Source: Aquificota bacterium (GTDB taxonomy: Bacteria; Aquificota; Aquificia; Aquificales; Hydrogenothermaceae). From it: DNA of 10,624 bases. Made by a program: the position numbers and the translations under genes. This document shows positions 1 through 7,337 of this stretch, piece after piece. The DNA lies in assembly GCA_013153795.1 (NCBI GenBank), contig JAADDV010000075.1, positions 1 through 10,624 of the forward strand, read 5' to 3'. Each line of letters starts with the position of its first letter. The first letter of the stretch is position 1. The notes under the pieces were generated by a model that saw nothing but the letters and a program-made list of their open reading frames with translations, made no database searches and was not told where the DNA came from.

Positions 1-1187
1 AAGTTAGAACACCTTTTTATGTTTATAGTAAAAAAGCTATAAAAGAAAAAATACAGGCCTATAAAGAAGCTTTTTCCTCTTATGATACTCTTATCTGTTA
101 TGCAGCAAAAGCAAATCCTAATCTTTCTATATTAAAGATTTTTGAAGAAGAAGATTTTGGCTGTGATATTGTTTCTGGAGGGGAGCTTTATAAAGCAAGA
201 AAAGCAGGTATTCCAGCTAGAAAAATAGTTTATGCCGGAGTAGGGAAAACAGATTTTGAGATTGAGTATGCAATAAGAGAAAATATTCTTTCTTTTAATG
301 TTGAAAGTGAGATGGAACTTGAGGTTTTAGACGAACTTGCTAAAAAAAATGGTAGAAAAGTAAGAATTTCTATTAGAATAAATCCAGATGTAAATCCAAA
401 AACCCACCCTTATATTTCAACAGGTCTTAGAAAAAGTAAATTTGGTATAGATATAGATAAAGCTTTAGATGTATATAAAAAAGCTACAAAATTAAGTTCT
501 ATAGAAATTATAGGTATTCACTGTCATATTGGCTCTCAAATAATGGAAATTTCTCCATATATAGAAGCTGTAGAAAAAACAGCAGAGCTGGTAAACCAGT
601 TAAAAAAAGAAGGGATAGAGCTTGAATACTTTGATATAGGGGGAGGTTTAGGAATAAAATATAAACTAGAAGATAATCCTCCAACACCAAAAGATTTGGC
701 AGAAAAGATTCTTCCTATTGTTTCTCAAACAGGATTAAAGCTGATTTTAGAACCAGGTCGCTCTCTTATAGGAGAGGCTGGAGCTTTAATAACACAGGTT
801 ATTTTTACAAAAGATAAAAAAGATAAACATTTTATTATTGTAGATAGTGGGATGAATGACCTTTTAAGACCTGCTATGTATAATGCATATCATCATATTG
901 TTTCTGTTGAAAAAAAGGACAAAAAAGTTGTAGCAGATATAGTAGGTCCTATTTGTGAAACAGGAGATTTTTTTGCACTAGATAGAGAAATTGATGATGT
1001 TCAAAGGAAAGACCTTTTAGCTATTATGAGTGCTGGAGCATATGGGTCTTCAATGTCCTCAAATTATAATGTAAGACCACGAGCTGCAGAAGTTCTTGTT
1101 GATGGAGATAAATTCAGAATTATACGGGAAAGGGAAAGTTATGCTTACCTTACTCAACCAGAAGAAGATATGTTTGATGAAATATAA
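1..1187 (+). CDS. lysA: diaminopimelate decarboxylase, 5' end cut by window
   Basis: This enzyme decarboxylates meso-diaminopimelate to L-lysine, the last step of lysine synthesis, using PLP in the cytoplasm. The reading frame is open from base 3 to the TAA at 1185-1187 and shows 394 residues. The family is usually about 415-420 long, so roughly 20-25 N-terminal residues lie outside the window. The ATG at 312 is internal, because conserved sequence continues in frame upstream of it. Visible hallmarks are YAAKANPN with the PLP lysine encoded at 108-110, FGCDIVSGGELY, HCHIGSQI, the phosphate-binding GGGLGIKY, EPGRSLIGEAG, CETGDFFALDR (active-site Cys), and GAYGSSMSSNYNVRPR. This is a fold-type III (alanine racemase-like) PLP barrel followed by a beta domain. 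purD follows after 18 bp and is probably co-transcribed. The related arginine and carboxynorspermidine decarboxylases fit the motifs less well. Confidence 0.96.
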   Translation, partial: VRTPFYVYSKKAIKEKIQAYKEAFSSYDTLICYAAKANPNLSILKIFEEEDFGCDIVSGGELYKARKAGIPARKIVYAGVGKTDFEIEYAIRENILSFNVESEMELEVLDELAKKNGRKVRISIRINPDVNPKTHPYISTGLRKSKFGIDIDKALDVYKKATKLSSIEIIGIHCHIGSQIMEISPYIEAVEKTAELVNQLKKEGIELEYFDIGGGLGIKYKLEDNPPTPKDLAEKILPIVSQTGLKLILEPGRSLIGEAGALITQVIFTKDKKDKHFIIVDSGMNDLLRPAMYNAYHHIVSVEKKDKKVVADIVGPICETGDFFALDREIDDVQRKDLLAIMSAGAYGSSMSSNYNVRPRAAEVLVDGDKFRIIRERESYAYLTQPEEDMFDEI

Positions 1188-1205
1188 GGAGAGGAGTGTA
1201 AATAG

Positions 1206-2495
1206 ATGAAAGTATTAGTTGTAGGAAATGGTGGAAGAGAACATGCTTTAGCCTGGAAAATCAAACAGAGTCCTTTAGTAAAAAAACTTTATGTTGCAAG
1301 GGGAAATGCAGGAATATGGAAAATTGCTGAAAAAGTTGATATAAGTCCTACAGATGTAGAAAATCTTGTGCAATTCGCAAAAGAAGAAAAAATAGATTTA
1401 ACAGTAGTAGGTCCAGAGCAGCCTTTGTCTGAAGGAATAGTTGATGCTTTTGAAGAGGCTGGATTAAAAATTTTTGGCCATAAAAAAAATGCAGCAATTT
1501 TAGAAGCATCTAAGGTTTTTGCAAAAAACTTTATGAAAAAATACGGTATTCCAACAGCTTTTTATGAAACTTTTGATAATGAAGAAGAAGCTATTGCTTT
1601 TGTTCAAAAAATGGGAGCACCAATTGTTATAAAAGCTGATGGCCTAGCTGCAGGTAAAGGAGTCATTATAGCAAAAACTGAAGAAGAAGCTATCCAGACA
1701 GTAAAAGACATGTTTGCAGGTAAATTTGGAGAGGCTTCTAAAAGAATTGTGATAGAAGAGTTTCTAGAAGGAGAAGAAGCTTCTTACATTGCTATGGTAA
1801 AAGGGGATAAGCTTGTGCCTATGGCTACATCTCAAGACCATAAAAGGGTTTTTGATAATGATGAAGGTCCAAATACAGGAGGTATGGGAGCGTATTCTCC
1901 AACACCTGTAATAACACCAGAAATAGAAAAAGAGATTTTAGAAAAGATAATGTATCCAACGTTAAAAGGTATGAAAGAAGAAGGCCGTGAAATGTGCGGA
2001 TTCTTGTATGCTGGACTTATGATTGGTCCAAAAGGGATAAATGTTCTTGAGTTTAATGTGAGAATGGGAGACCCTGAAACTCAGCCTATAATGAGAAGAT
2101 TAGAAAGTGACCTTGTTGAACATATTTTGGATATTTTAGAAGGAAATATAGATAGAGTAAACCCAGTTTGGAGTGATAAATGGTCTATAGGAGTTGTTAT
2201 GGCTTCAAAAGGATACCCAGGGTCTTATGAAAAAGGAAAAGAAATCACAGGTATAGAAGAAGCAGAAAAAGACCCTGATGTAGTTGTATTTCATGCCGGG
2301 ACTGATATAAAAAATGGAAAGCTTGTAACAGCAGGTGGAAGAGTTTTAACAGTAACTGCTACAGGAGATACTCTCGTAGAAGCAAAAGAAAAGGTTTATA
2401 AAGCTGTTGAAAAAATCCATTTTGAAGGAGCTCACTACAGAAAAGATATTGGGGATAAAGGAATAAAAATTCTTTCTCAAAAAGTCATCAAATAA
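1206..2495 (+). CDS. purD: phosphoribosylamine--glycine ligase (GAR synthetase)
   Basis: The enzyme joins glycine to 5-phosphoribosylamine with ATP to give glycinamide ribonucleotide, the second step of de novo purine synthesis. It is 429 aa, the normal full length. The N-terminal domain opens with GNGGREHALAWK (residues 7-18) and includes GPEQPLSEGIVDAF (70-83). The ATP-grasp region has VIKADGLAAGKGVIIA (142-157), EEFLEGEEAS (185-194), the loop SQDHKRVFDNDEGPNTGGMGAYSP (split: SQDHKRVF 210-217, GPNTGGMGAYSP 222-233), and metal-binding LEFNVRMGDPETQP (282-295). The C-terminal segment GVVMASKGYPGSYEKG and FHAGT is typical of PurD. The start is supported by overlapping purine-rich sites at 1186-1196 (AAGGAGAGGAG), about 9 nt before ATG. 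It lies 18 bp behind lysA and is followed by a palindrome that may end the transcript. One small deviation is His93 in FGHKKNAA, where FGP is usual. Confidence 0.97.
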   Translation: MKVLVVGNGGREHALAWKIKQSPLVKKLYVARGNAGIWKIAEKVDISPTDVENLVQFAKEEKIDLTVVGPEQPLSEGIVDAFEEAGLKIFGHKKNAAILEASKVFAKNFMKKYGIPTAFYETFDNEEEAIAFVQKMGAPIVIKADGLAAGKGVIIAKTEEEAIQTVKDMFAGKFGEASKRIVIEEFLEGEEASYIAMVKGDKLVPMATSQDHKRVFDNDEGPNTGGMGAYSPTPVITPEIEKEILEKIMYPTLKGMKEEGREMCGFLYAGLMIGPKGINVLEFNVRMGDPETQPIMRRLESDLVEHILDILEGNIDRVNPVWSDKWSIGVVMASKGYPGSYEKGKEITGIEEAEKDPDVVVFHAGTDIKNGKLVTAGGRVLTVTATGDTLVEAKEKVYKAVEKIHFEGAHYRKDIGDKGIKILSQKVIK

Positions 2496-2497
2496 AA

Positions 2498-2531
2498 ATT
2501 TACATCCTCCAAATATTTGGAGGATGTAAAT
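2498..2531. repeat. 34-bp perfect palindrome after purD (possible terminator)
   Basis: Two exact 17-base inverted arms meet with no spacer at 2514/2515. The left arm runs from ATTTACATCCTCC into AAAT and the right arm is its exact reverse complement. As RNA it would form a stem of at least 13 bp (2498-2510 with 2519-2531) and a loop of up to 8 A/T bases. It starts 3 bp after the purD stop, the expected place for a terminator. However, + strand transcripts lack a clear T-run after the stem (CTGATACC follows). A T-rich stretch follows only when read leftward. A rho-independent terminator without a strong U-tract, an RNA-stabilising 3' hairpin, or a protein-binding dyad are all possible. Confidence 0.6.
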
Positions 2532-2683
2532 CTGATACCTCTCATATTTTCATTAATATTCTTAATCTACTCTTACGTTAGTTTTAAAGCCAAATAGTAT
2601 CTGATTTATATGTTTTTATAAAACTTTTATTTAGCAAGTCATATATATAAACATAAACTTTTTTTAATATTCAGGAGGTTTTT
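2532..2683 (+). promoter_or_regulatory. AT-rich leader with probable promoter of the DUF255 gene
   Basis: This spacer carries no convincing ORF or RNA gene. It holds two TATAAA-like boxes (2617-2622 and 2646-2651), but neither has a clear -35 hexamer at 16-18 bp, so the exact promoter is not assigned. A strong ribosome site AGGAGG at 2673-2678 lies 5 nt before the ATG at 2684. A separate promoter here is inferred from the upstream palindrome and the length of the gap. Confidence 0.3.
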
Positions 2684-4750
2684 ATGAAAATAGCAAAGAA
2701 ACCAAATAGATTAATAAATGAAAAAAGTCCGTATCTTAGACAGCATGCATACAATCCTGTAGACTGGTATCCATGGTCTGAAGAGGCTTTTGAGAAAGCA
2801 AAAAAGGAAGACAAACCTGTTTTCCTTTCTATAGGATACTCAACCTGCCACTGGTGTCATGTTATGGAAAAAGAGAGCTTTGAAGATGAAGAGATAGCTC
2901 AGATTTTAAACAAATATTTTGTGCCTATAAAAGTAGATAGAGAGGAAAGACCTGATATAGACAGTATATATATGAATGTGTGTATGATGATGACTGGTCA
3001 TGGAGGCTGGCCTTTAACAGTTTTTTTAACCCCTGATAAAAAACCTTTTTATGCAGGGACATATTTTCCAAAGGAAAGCACATATACACGAATAGGGCTA
3101 AAAGACCTTCTTTTAAAACTTGCTCAAATGTGGAAAGAAGACAGAGAGACTCTTTTAAACCGTTCTGAAAAAGTTCTTGAGTATCTAAAAGAGCTTACAG
3201 AAAAAACAGCTACAGAAACACTTAGCTCACATGTTTTTGATATGAGTTATGAAAGATTTAAGGATATTTTTGACCCATATTACGGCGGTTTTGGACACAG
3301 ACCAAAATTCCCATCTCCCCATAATTTTCTTTTTCTTCTCAGGTATTACCACAAAACTAAAAAAGAAAATGCCCTTGAGATGGTAAAGCACACCCTAAAA
3401 AATATGAGACTTGGAGGAATATTTGACCATGTAGGATTTGGTTTTCATAGATACTCAACAGATGAAAGATGGCTTCTTCCTCATTTTGAAAAAATGCTTT
3501 ATGACCAGGCTATGCTTACAATGGCTTATTTGGAAACCTATCAGATAACAAAAGATAATTTTTACAAACAGGTAGCAGAAGAGATTTTAGAATATGTAAA
3601 AAGAGATATGACCTCTTCTGAAGGAGGATTTTATTCTGCTGAAGATGCTGATAGTGAAGGAGAAGAAGGAAAGTTTTATGTCTGGGAATATGATGAGCTT
3701 AAAGAGATTTTAAAAGAGGATTTTGAACTGTTTATAAAGATATTTAATATTCAGAAAGAAGGGAATTTTAGAGAAGAGGCAACAGGAAAAATTACAGGGA
3801 AAAACATTATCTATATGAAAAGGCCTGTAAAAGAGATAGCTGAAAAACTTGGAAAGTCAGAGGAAGAGATAAAAGAGTTTATAGAAAAAACAAGAAAGAA
3901 GTTGTTTGATGTAAGGAAAAAAAGAATCCATCCACTGAAAGACACAAAAATTCTTACAGACTGGAACGGTCTTATGATTGCTGCTTTTTCAATGGCTTAT
4001 CAAATAACAGAAAAAGAAGAGTATTTAGAAACTGCTAAAAAAGCTGCAGATTTTATACTTGAAAAAATGAAAAAGGAAGACGGGACACTTCTTCACAGAT
4101 ATAAAGATGGTGAGGCAAAATTTAATGGAAATTTTGAAGATTATGCTTTTTTAGTCTGGGGATTAATAGAGCTTTACTATGCTTCTTTTGAGGAAAAATA
4201 TCTAAAAGAAGCTGTAAAGTTTACAGATAAAATGATTCAGCATTTCTGGGATAAAGAAAATGGTGGTTTCTTTATGACGCCTGACCTTGGGGAAAAGCTT
4301 ATAGTAAGACCTAAAGAAAGTTATGATGGCGCTATTCCTTCTGGAAACTCTGTAGCTGCTTATAATCTTTTTAGGCTCTACAGAATAACAGGAAACAAAA
4401 AGTATGAAGGTTACGGTCTAAAAACAGTAAATGCATTTGCAAACAAGATAAAAACCCTTTTAACAAGTTATTCAATGATGCTTGTGGCGTATGATTTTTA
4501 TCTTTCAGAAGGAATAGAGATTGTTTTAGCTGGAAAGAAAGAAAAACTTAAAGCTTTTATCTCAAAAATATATGAGAGGTTCTTACCATACAAAACAGTT
4601 GTTTTGAAAGAAAATGAAAAAATTGCAGAAATTGTTCCTTATGTGAAGGATATACCAGTAAAAGAAAATCCTGAAGCATACATATGTAAAAACTTTTCCT
4701 GCCAGATGCCTATAACAGATATAAAAACCTTTGAAAAAGAGTTAGGCTGA
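2684..4750 (+). CDS. yyaL: DUF255 / YyaL-type protein: thioredoxin-like plus six-hairpin domain
   Basis: This 688-aa protein belongs to the COG1331 family (B. subtilis YyaL, animal SPATA20/SSP411). The biochemical role of the family is not firmly known. Residues about 1-165 form a thioredoxin-like DUF255 domain: the opening NRLINEKSPYLRQHAYNPV, DWYPW, a CxxC pair in STCHWCHVM (Cys55, Cys58), VDREERPDID, and GGWPLTVFLTPD. The rest resembles an (alpha/alpha)6 toroid of the glycosidase/epimerase type, with FGHRPKFPSPHN, GGIFDHVGFGFHRYS, LPHFEKMLYDQA, TDWNGLMIAAFS and DGAIPSGNSVAAYN. The C-terminus has the family's CxxxxC segment (YICKNFSCQMP). The length is normal and no signal peptide is seen, so it is probably cytoplasmic. 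The AGGAGG site 5 nt upstream fixes the start. It is convergent with proC, with stop codons 2 bp apart inside one hairpin. A redox, sugar-modifying or thermotolerance role would be a guess. Confidence 0.92.
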   Translation: MKIAKKPNRLINEKSPYLRQHAYNPVDWYPWSEEAFEKAKKEDKPVFLSIGYSTCHWCHVMEKESFEDEEIAQILNKYFVPIKVDREERPDIDSIYMNVCMMMTGHGGWPLTVFLTPDKKPFYAGTYFPKESTYTRIGLKDLLLKLAQMWKEDRETLLNRSEKVLEYLKELTEKTATETLSSHVFDMSYERFKDIFDPYYGGFGHRPKFPSPHNFLFLLRYYHKTKKENALEMVKHTLKNMRLGGIFDHVGFGFHRYSTDERWLLPHFEKMLYDQAMLTMAYLETYQITKDNFYKQVAEEILEYVKRDMTSSEGGFYSAEDADSEGEEGKFYVWEYDELKEILKEDFELFIKIFNIQKEGNFREEATGKITGKNIIYMKRPVKEIAEKLGKSEEEIKEFIEKTRKKLFDVRKKRIHPLKDTKILTDWNGLMIAAFSMAYQITEKEEYLETAKKAADFILEKMKKEDGTLLHRYKDGEAKFNGNFEDYAFLVWGLIELYYASFEEKYLKEAVKFTDKMIQHFWDKENGGFFMTPDLGEKLIVRPKESYDGAIPSGNSVAAYNLFRLYRITGNKKYEGYGLKTVNAFANKIKTLLTSYSMMLVAYDFYLSEGIEIVLAGKKEKLKAFISKIYERFLPYKTVVLKENEKIAEIVPYVKDIPVKENPEAYICKNFSCQMPITDIKTFEKELG

Positions 4751-4767
4751 AATCAGCCTAGCTCTTT
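4736..4767. terminator. bidirectional terminator hairpin spanning both stop codons
   Basis: The arms 4736-4750 (AAAGAGTTAGGCTGA) and 4753-4767 pair over 15 positions with one G-T wobble and a nominal 2-base centre, so the real loop will open by a few pairs. The TGA of the rightward gene (4748-4750) and the TGA of leftward proC (4753-4755, read on -) lie at the top of the stem. T-rich sequence follows in both directions: TTT then CCTTTTTG on +, and CTCTTTTTC when read on -. It therefore fits a shared rho-independent terminator. Confidence 0.8.
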
Positions 4768-5547
4768 GCTCCTTTTTGTTGCTTCTTCAACAGCATTTAT
4801 AACAGTGCTTCTAAAACTTCCTTTTTCCAGTGCATGGAGTCCGTAGATTGTTGTCCCTGCAGGGGAAGTAACTTTGTCTCTTAAAACTGCTGGATGTTCT
4901 CCAGTTTCTTTTAAAAGTTTAGCTGCTCCCAGGACAGTCTGAACAGCAAGCTTTAATGCGTCCTGATAAGATAAACCTCCTTTTACTCCTCCCTGGGCAA
5001 GAGCATCAATAAACGTAAATACATATGCTGGTCCACTACCTGATAAACCAGTAACAACGTCCATTAAAGACTCATTAACTTCTATAACTTCTCCTAAAGG
5101 TTTTAAGAGATTCAGCACTGTTTCTTTTTCTTGCTGAGATATATCTTCCTCAAAAGAAACAGCAATTGCCCCTTCTCCTATTAATGCAGGTGTATTTGGC
5201 ATTACTCTGACGATTTTTGCCTCAGGGACTAAGGATTTTAGTTTTTGGATTTTTGTTCCAGCAAGAACAGAGATAAGAATTTTTCCTTTTAGATTTTCTT
5301 TTATAGGAGATAAAACACTTTCAGCATCTTTTGGTTTAACAGCAAGAATAACAATATCTGAAAGGGAAGAAACTCTGCTGCTACTGTCTGTCCCTGCGAT
5401 GTTGTATTTGTTTACAAGATAATCAAGTCTTTCCTGGGATATATCAGAAACAATAACATCCTGTTCTTTTACTGTTTTGCTATTTATAAGACCTCTTATA
5501 ATCGCCTCTCCCATATTTCCGCCGCCGATAATACCAACCTTAAACAT
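4753..5547 (-). CDS. proC: pyrroline-5-carboxylate reductase
   Basis: The enzyme reduces 1-pyrroline-5-carboxylate to L-proline with NAD(P)H, the last step of proline synthesis. It is 264 aa, the normal length. The N-terminal Rossmann fold has VGIIGGGNMGEAII with the dinucleotide loop G8-G-G-N-M-G13, then ILAVKPKD (67-74), ISVLAGTKI (92-100) and VRVMPNTPALIGEG (113-126). The C-terminal helical dimer domain carries the family signature GLSGSGPAYVF (167-177), DALAQGGVKGGL, and DKVTSPAGTTIYGLHALE (224-241). The ATG overlaps the stop of the upstream exonuclease gene by 8 nt (ATGTTTAA), and a GAGGAAAAGG site precedes it, so it is probably translationally coupled as the last gene of a four-gene leftward operon. 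proA and proB are not in view. Proline is also an osmolyte, which may matter because the operon begins with ion-transport genes. Confidence 0.97.
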   Translation of the reverse strand: MFKVGIIGGGNMGEAIIRGLINSKTVKEQDVIVSDISQERLDYLVNKYNIAGTDSSSRVSSLSDIVILAVKPKDAESVLSPIKENLKGKILISVLAGTKIQKLKSLVPEAKIVRVMPNTPALIGEGAIAVSFEEDISQQEKETVLNLLKPLGEVIEVNESLMDVVTGLSGSGPAYVFTFIDALAQGGVKGGLSYQDALKLAVQTVLGAAKLLKETGEHPAVLRDKVTSPAGTTIYGLHALEKGSFRSTVINAVEEATKRSKELG

Positions 5548-6157
5548 ACCTTTTCCTCTTCTCCTTGTAGTTGATTTTTTTACCTTCTGAAAGCTTTATT
5601 ATATCAATCACTCTGTTTACGTTATAATCCTGAAGAAAATCAAGCATCTTAAGGAAAACTTTAAGGGTTACTTCTGCATCTGACATAGCTCTGTGTTGTT
5701 TTGGAAAAGGGATATTAAAGTGATACGCAAGGTTTGATAGAGATTTGCTATCTATATCAGGCATTATTCTTCTAGCCAAAGCGTCTGTGCAGATATGGGG
5801 ATTTTTTATTATCTGTTTGTTTAGTTTTTTTAGATTGTAGTTTAAAAAAGAAAGGTCAAATCCTACATTGTGTCCTACAATGATAGTATTTTTTATAAAT
5901 CTTAAAAAATCTGGAAGGACATCTTCAATTTTAGGCTGGTCTACAACCATTGCGTTTGTAATACCTGTAAGCTGGGTTATATGGGAAGGAAGAAGTCCAA
6001 AATCTGGCTTCACAAGCTGCCAGAACTTGTCAACAATAATATTTCCCTGATACTTTATAGCTGCTATTTCTATAATAGAGTTATTTTCAGGGTTAAATCC
6101 TGTTGTTTCCAGGTCTATAACAGTAAAAACTGCTTCATCAATGGTTAACCTGTACAT
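5540..6157 (-). CDS. DEDDh 3'-5' exonuclease, DnaQ/PolC-epsilon-like
   Basis: This 205-aa protein is a single exonuclease domain with all five DEDDh residues: Asp15 and Glu17 in VIDLETTGFNP (ExoI), Asp101 in VGHNVGFDLSFL (ExoII), and His155 with Asp160 in HRAMSDAEVT (ExoIII). The family removes nucleotides 3'-5' from DNA or RNA with two metal ions. It could be the proofreading subunit of DNA polymerase III, or a stand-alone repair or RNA-trimming nuclease. The sequence alone does not decide this, so no symbol is given. I chose the ATG at 6157, which has AAAGGA 7 nt upstream, over an in-frame TTG at 6178, which would add seven residues without a recognisable site. The start lies 20 nt inside the end of the antiporter gene and the stop overlaps proC by 8 nt. 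The last residues (YKEKRKRYV) are very basic. Confidence 0.93.
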   Translation of the reverse strand: MYRLTIDEAVFTVIDLETTGFNPENNSIIEIAAIKYQGNIIVDKFWQLVKPDFGLLPSHITQLTGITNAMVVDQPKIEDVLPDFLRFIKNTIIVGHNVGFDLSFLNYNLKKLNKQIIKNPHICTDALARRIMPDIDSKSLSNLAYHFNIPFPKQHRAMSDAEVTLKVFLKMLDFLQDYNVNRVIDIIKLSEGKKINYKEKRKRYV

Positions 6158-7337
6158 CTTCTTGTCCTTTATTTTCAATTTTTAAAAAGCCTACAAGCAT
6201 CTTAAACATCCATGGATAAAGAAGCCCTGTAATTATGGCAGTTAAAACAATTGCAGAGGCATCTTCCTCTCCCAATATATTAGTTTCAAGTCCTAATGTT
6301 GCAATAGCAGCAAGCAAAGTTAGAGGCATAGCAAGGGAAAAAGCTGATAGTAAAACTTCCTTCCATGAAAAGTTAGCAAAAAATAAAAAGACAGAAGCTC
6401 CAAATCTGACTAAAAGGATTATAAAAGAGAATATCAGTGCTTTTGTTATTATATGAGGCTGTAGAAGCTGGAATATATCAAATCTAAGACCAACTTCTAT
6501 AAAGAAAATAGGTATTAAGAATCCATATCCAAAAGCACTGAGCTTTTCCATAACCTCTTCTCTTTCTTTGAAAACAAGAGCAAACAGCATTCCCCCAAAG
6601 AAAGCTCCAATTATAGGCTCAAGGTCAAAGAGACTGGCAAGGGCTACAAATATAAACATATTTGCAAGATTTGCCCTTACTCCTGTTTCCGAAGCATCTC
6701 CTGTTGTTAAAAAATGTTTTAGAAGATGGGGATTCCACCATATATAAAGATGAAAAAGCTTAAGAGAGATATAAGCAATAACAAAAAAGGTTGCTATTCC
6801 TGCAAAATGAATAAAAGCTTCAAAAGAAAGTCCAAACTTAAAGTAAAGAAACATTAAGGTAATAGTCAGTAAGCTAGCTATCTCTCCTATACTTCCAAGA
6901 ATAAGAATAGACTGGGCAAAAGGAGTTTTTATAAGACCTGTATCTCTAAGGATAGAATATAAAAGACCTATAGCTGTAGCAAGGTATATAAGTGCATAAA
7001 CAACAGGCTGTTTAAAGTAAAAAACAATAAGAAAAGAAAATCCTAAAATAGCTAATATAGATAAAATATAAAAAACTAATACTTTCTTAGGAGTTGTTTT
7101 AAACCTTTCAAAGTTTATCTCTAGACCTGCTAGATACATAAGAATAATAAATCCTAACTCCCCTAAAAACTTGACTATTGGCGTATGCTCTACAAACTGT
7201 TTAAAAAAAATTCCTAAAAACAGTCCATAAACCATTTCTCCAACAGAAGAAGGCAGATTAAGACGTTTACTTATAAAAGGAATAACAAAGGCTCCTAGAG
7301 ATATAACTAAAAGAAGAATAGCTTCTGTTTTACCCAT
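6138..7337 (-). CDS. CPA2/Kef-type cation:proton antiporter, membrane domain only
   Basis: This is an inner-membrane antiporter of 399 aa, almost entirely hydrophobic segments (about 11-13 predicted by eye). It matches the membrane half of KefB/KefC-type exchangers, which swap K+ or Na+ for H+. Family features include LNLPSSVGEMVYGLFLG (27-43), LGELGFIILMYLAGLEINFE (58-77), GLLYSILRDTGL (124-135), the ion-site helix with GSIGEIASLL (148-157), GAFFGGMLFA (244-253) and PIFFIEVGLRFD (276-287). The usual aspartate of the ion site appears as Glu152. There is no C-terminal RCK domain; the protein ends in a short hydrophilic tail. An RCK protein is encoded immediately upstream with an 8-nt overlap (ATGGGTAA), so that protein probably gates this one. 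GAGGAG lies about 4 nt before the ATG. Which cation it carries cannot be read from the sequence. Confidence 0.9.
   Translation of the reverse strand: MGKTEAILLLVISLGAFVIPFISKRLNLPSSVGEMVYGLFLGIFFKQFVEHTPIVKFLGELGFIILMYLAGLEINFERFKTTPKKVLVFYILSILAILGFSFLIVFYFKQPVVYALIYLATAIGLLYSILRDTGLIKTPFAQSILILGSIGEIASLLTITLMFLYFKFGLSFEAFIHFAGIATFFVIAYISLKLFHLYIWWNPHLLKHFLTTGDASETGVRANLANMFIFVALASLFDLEPIIGAFFGGMLFALVFKEREEVMEKLSAFGYGFLIPIFFIEVGLRFDIFQLLQPHIITKALIFSFIILLVRFGASVFLFFANFSWKEVLLSAFSLAMPLTLLAAIATLGLETNILGEEDASAIVLTAIITGLLYPWMFKMLVGFLKIENKGQEDVQVNH
6165..6170 (-). promoter_or_regulatory. ribosome binding site deciding the exonuclease start
   Basis: Read on the - strand this is AAAGGA, 7 nt before the ATG at 6157. 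It lies within the coding end of the antiporter gene. It supports the ATG over the TTG at 6178, because the site would sit inside the longer version. Confidence 0.65.

Noticed and set aside
312..314. ATG as start of lysA
   Set aside because: Conserved LysA sequence including the PLP-lysine block continues in frame upstream to base 3; the true start is outside the window.
342..351. Possible frameshift at an A-run in lysA
   Set aside because: The protein is in frame with conserved motifs on both sides, so the run is intact coding sequence.
508..690. 60-codon open frame antisense to lysA
   Set aside because: It lies wholly inside a conserved gene, and its hydrophobic, Leu-rich translation is what antisense reading of AT-rich codons gives.
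2519..2529. GGAGG-ATG-TAA start-stop mini-ORF in the palindrome
   Set aside because: There is no spacing between the Shine-Dalgarno-like bases and ATG, and the pattern is a by-product of the palindrome; it is noted only within that finding.
2532..2683. Possible small RNA or riboswitch before the DUF255 gene
   Set aside because: No stable GC-containing helices or known aptamer pattern were seen; the stretch is simply AT-rich.
5868..6050. 60-codon open frame antisense to the exonuclease
   Set aside because: It covers conserved exonuclease motifs on the other strand and has no recognisable protein features.
5540..6157. Calling the exonuclease dnaQ
   Set aside because: The DEDDh domain is shared by proofreading subunits, repair nucleases and RNases; nothing in the context singles out DNA polymerase III epsilon.
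6176..6178. TTG as start of the exonuclease
   Set aside because: The ATG at 6157 has AAAGGA at proper spacing and gives a shorter overlap with the antiporter gene; the extra seven residues carry no conserved motif.
6235..6456. 73-codon open frame antisense to the antiporter
   Set aside because: It is contained in the antiporter gene, with no family resemblance.
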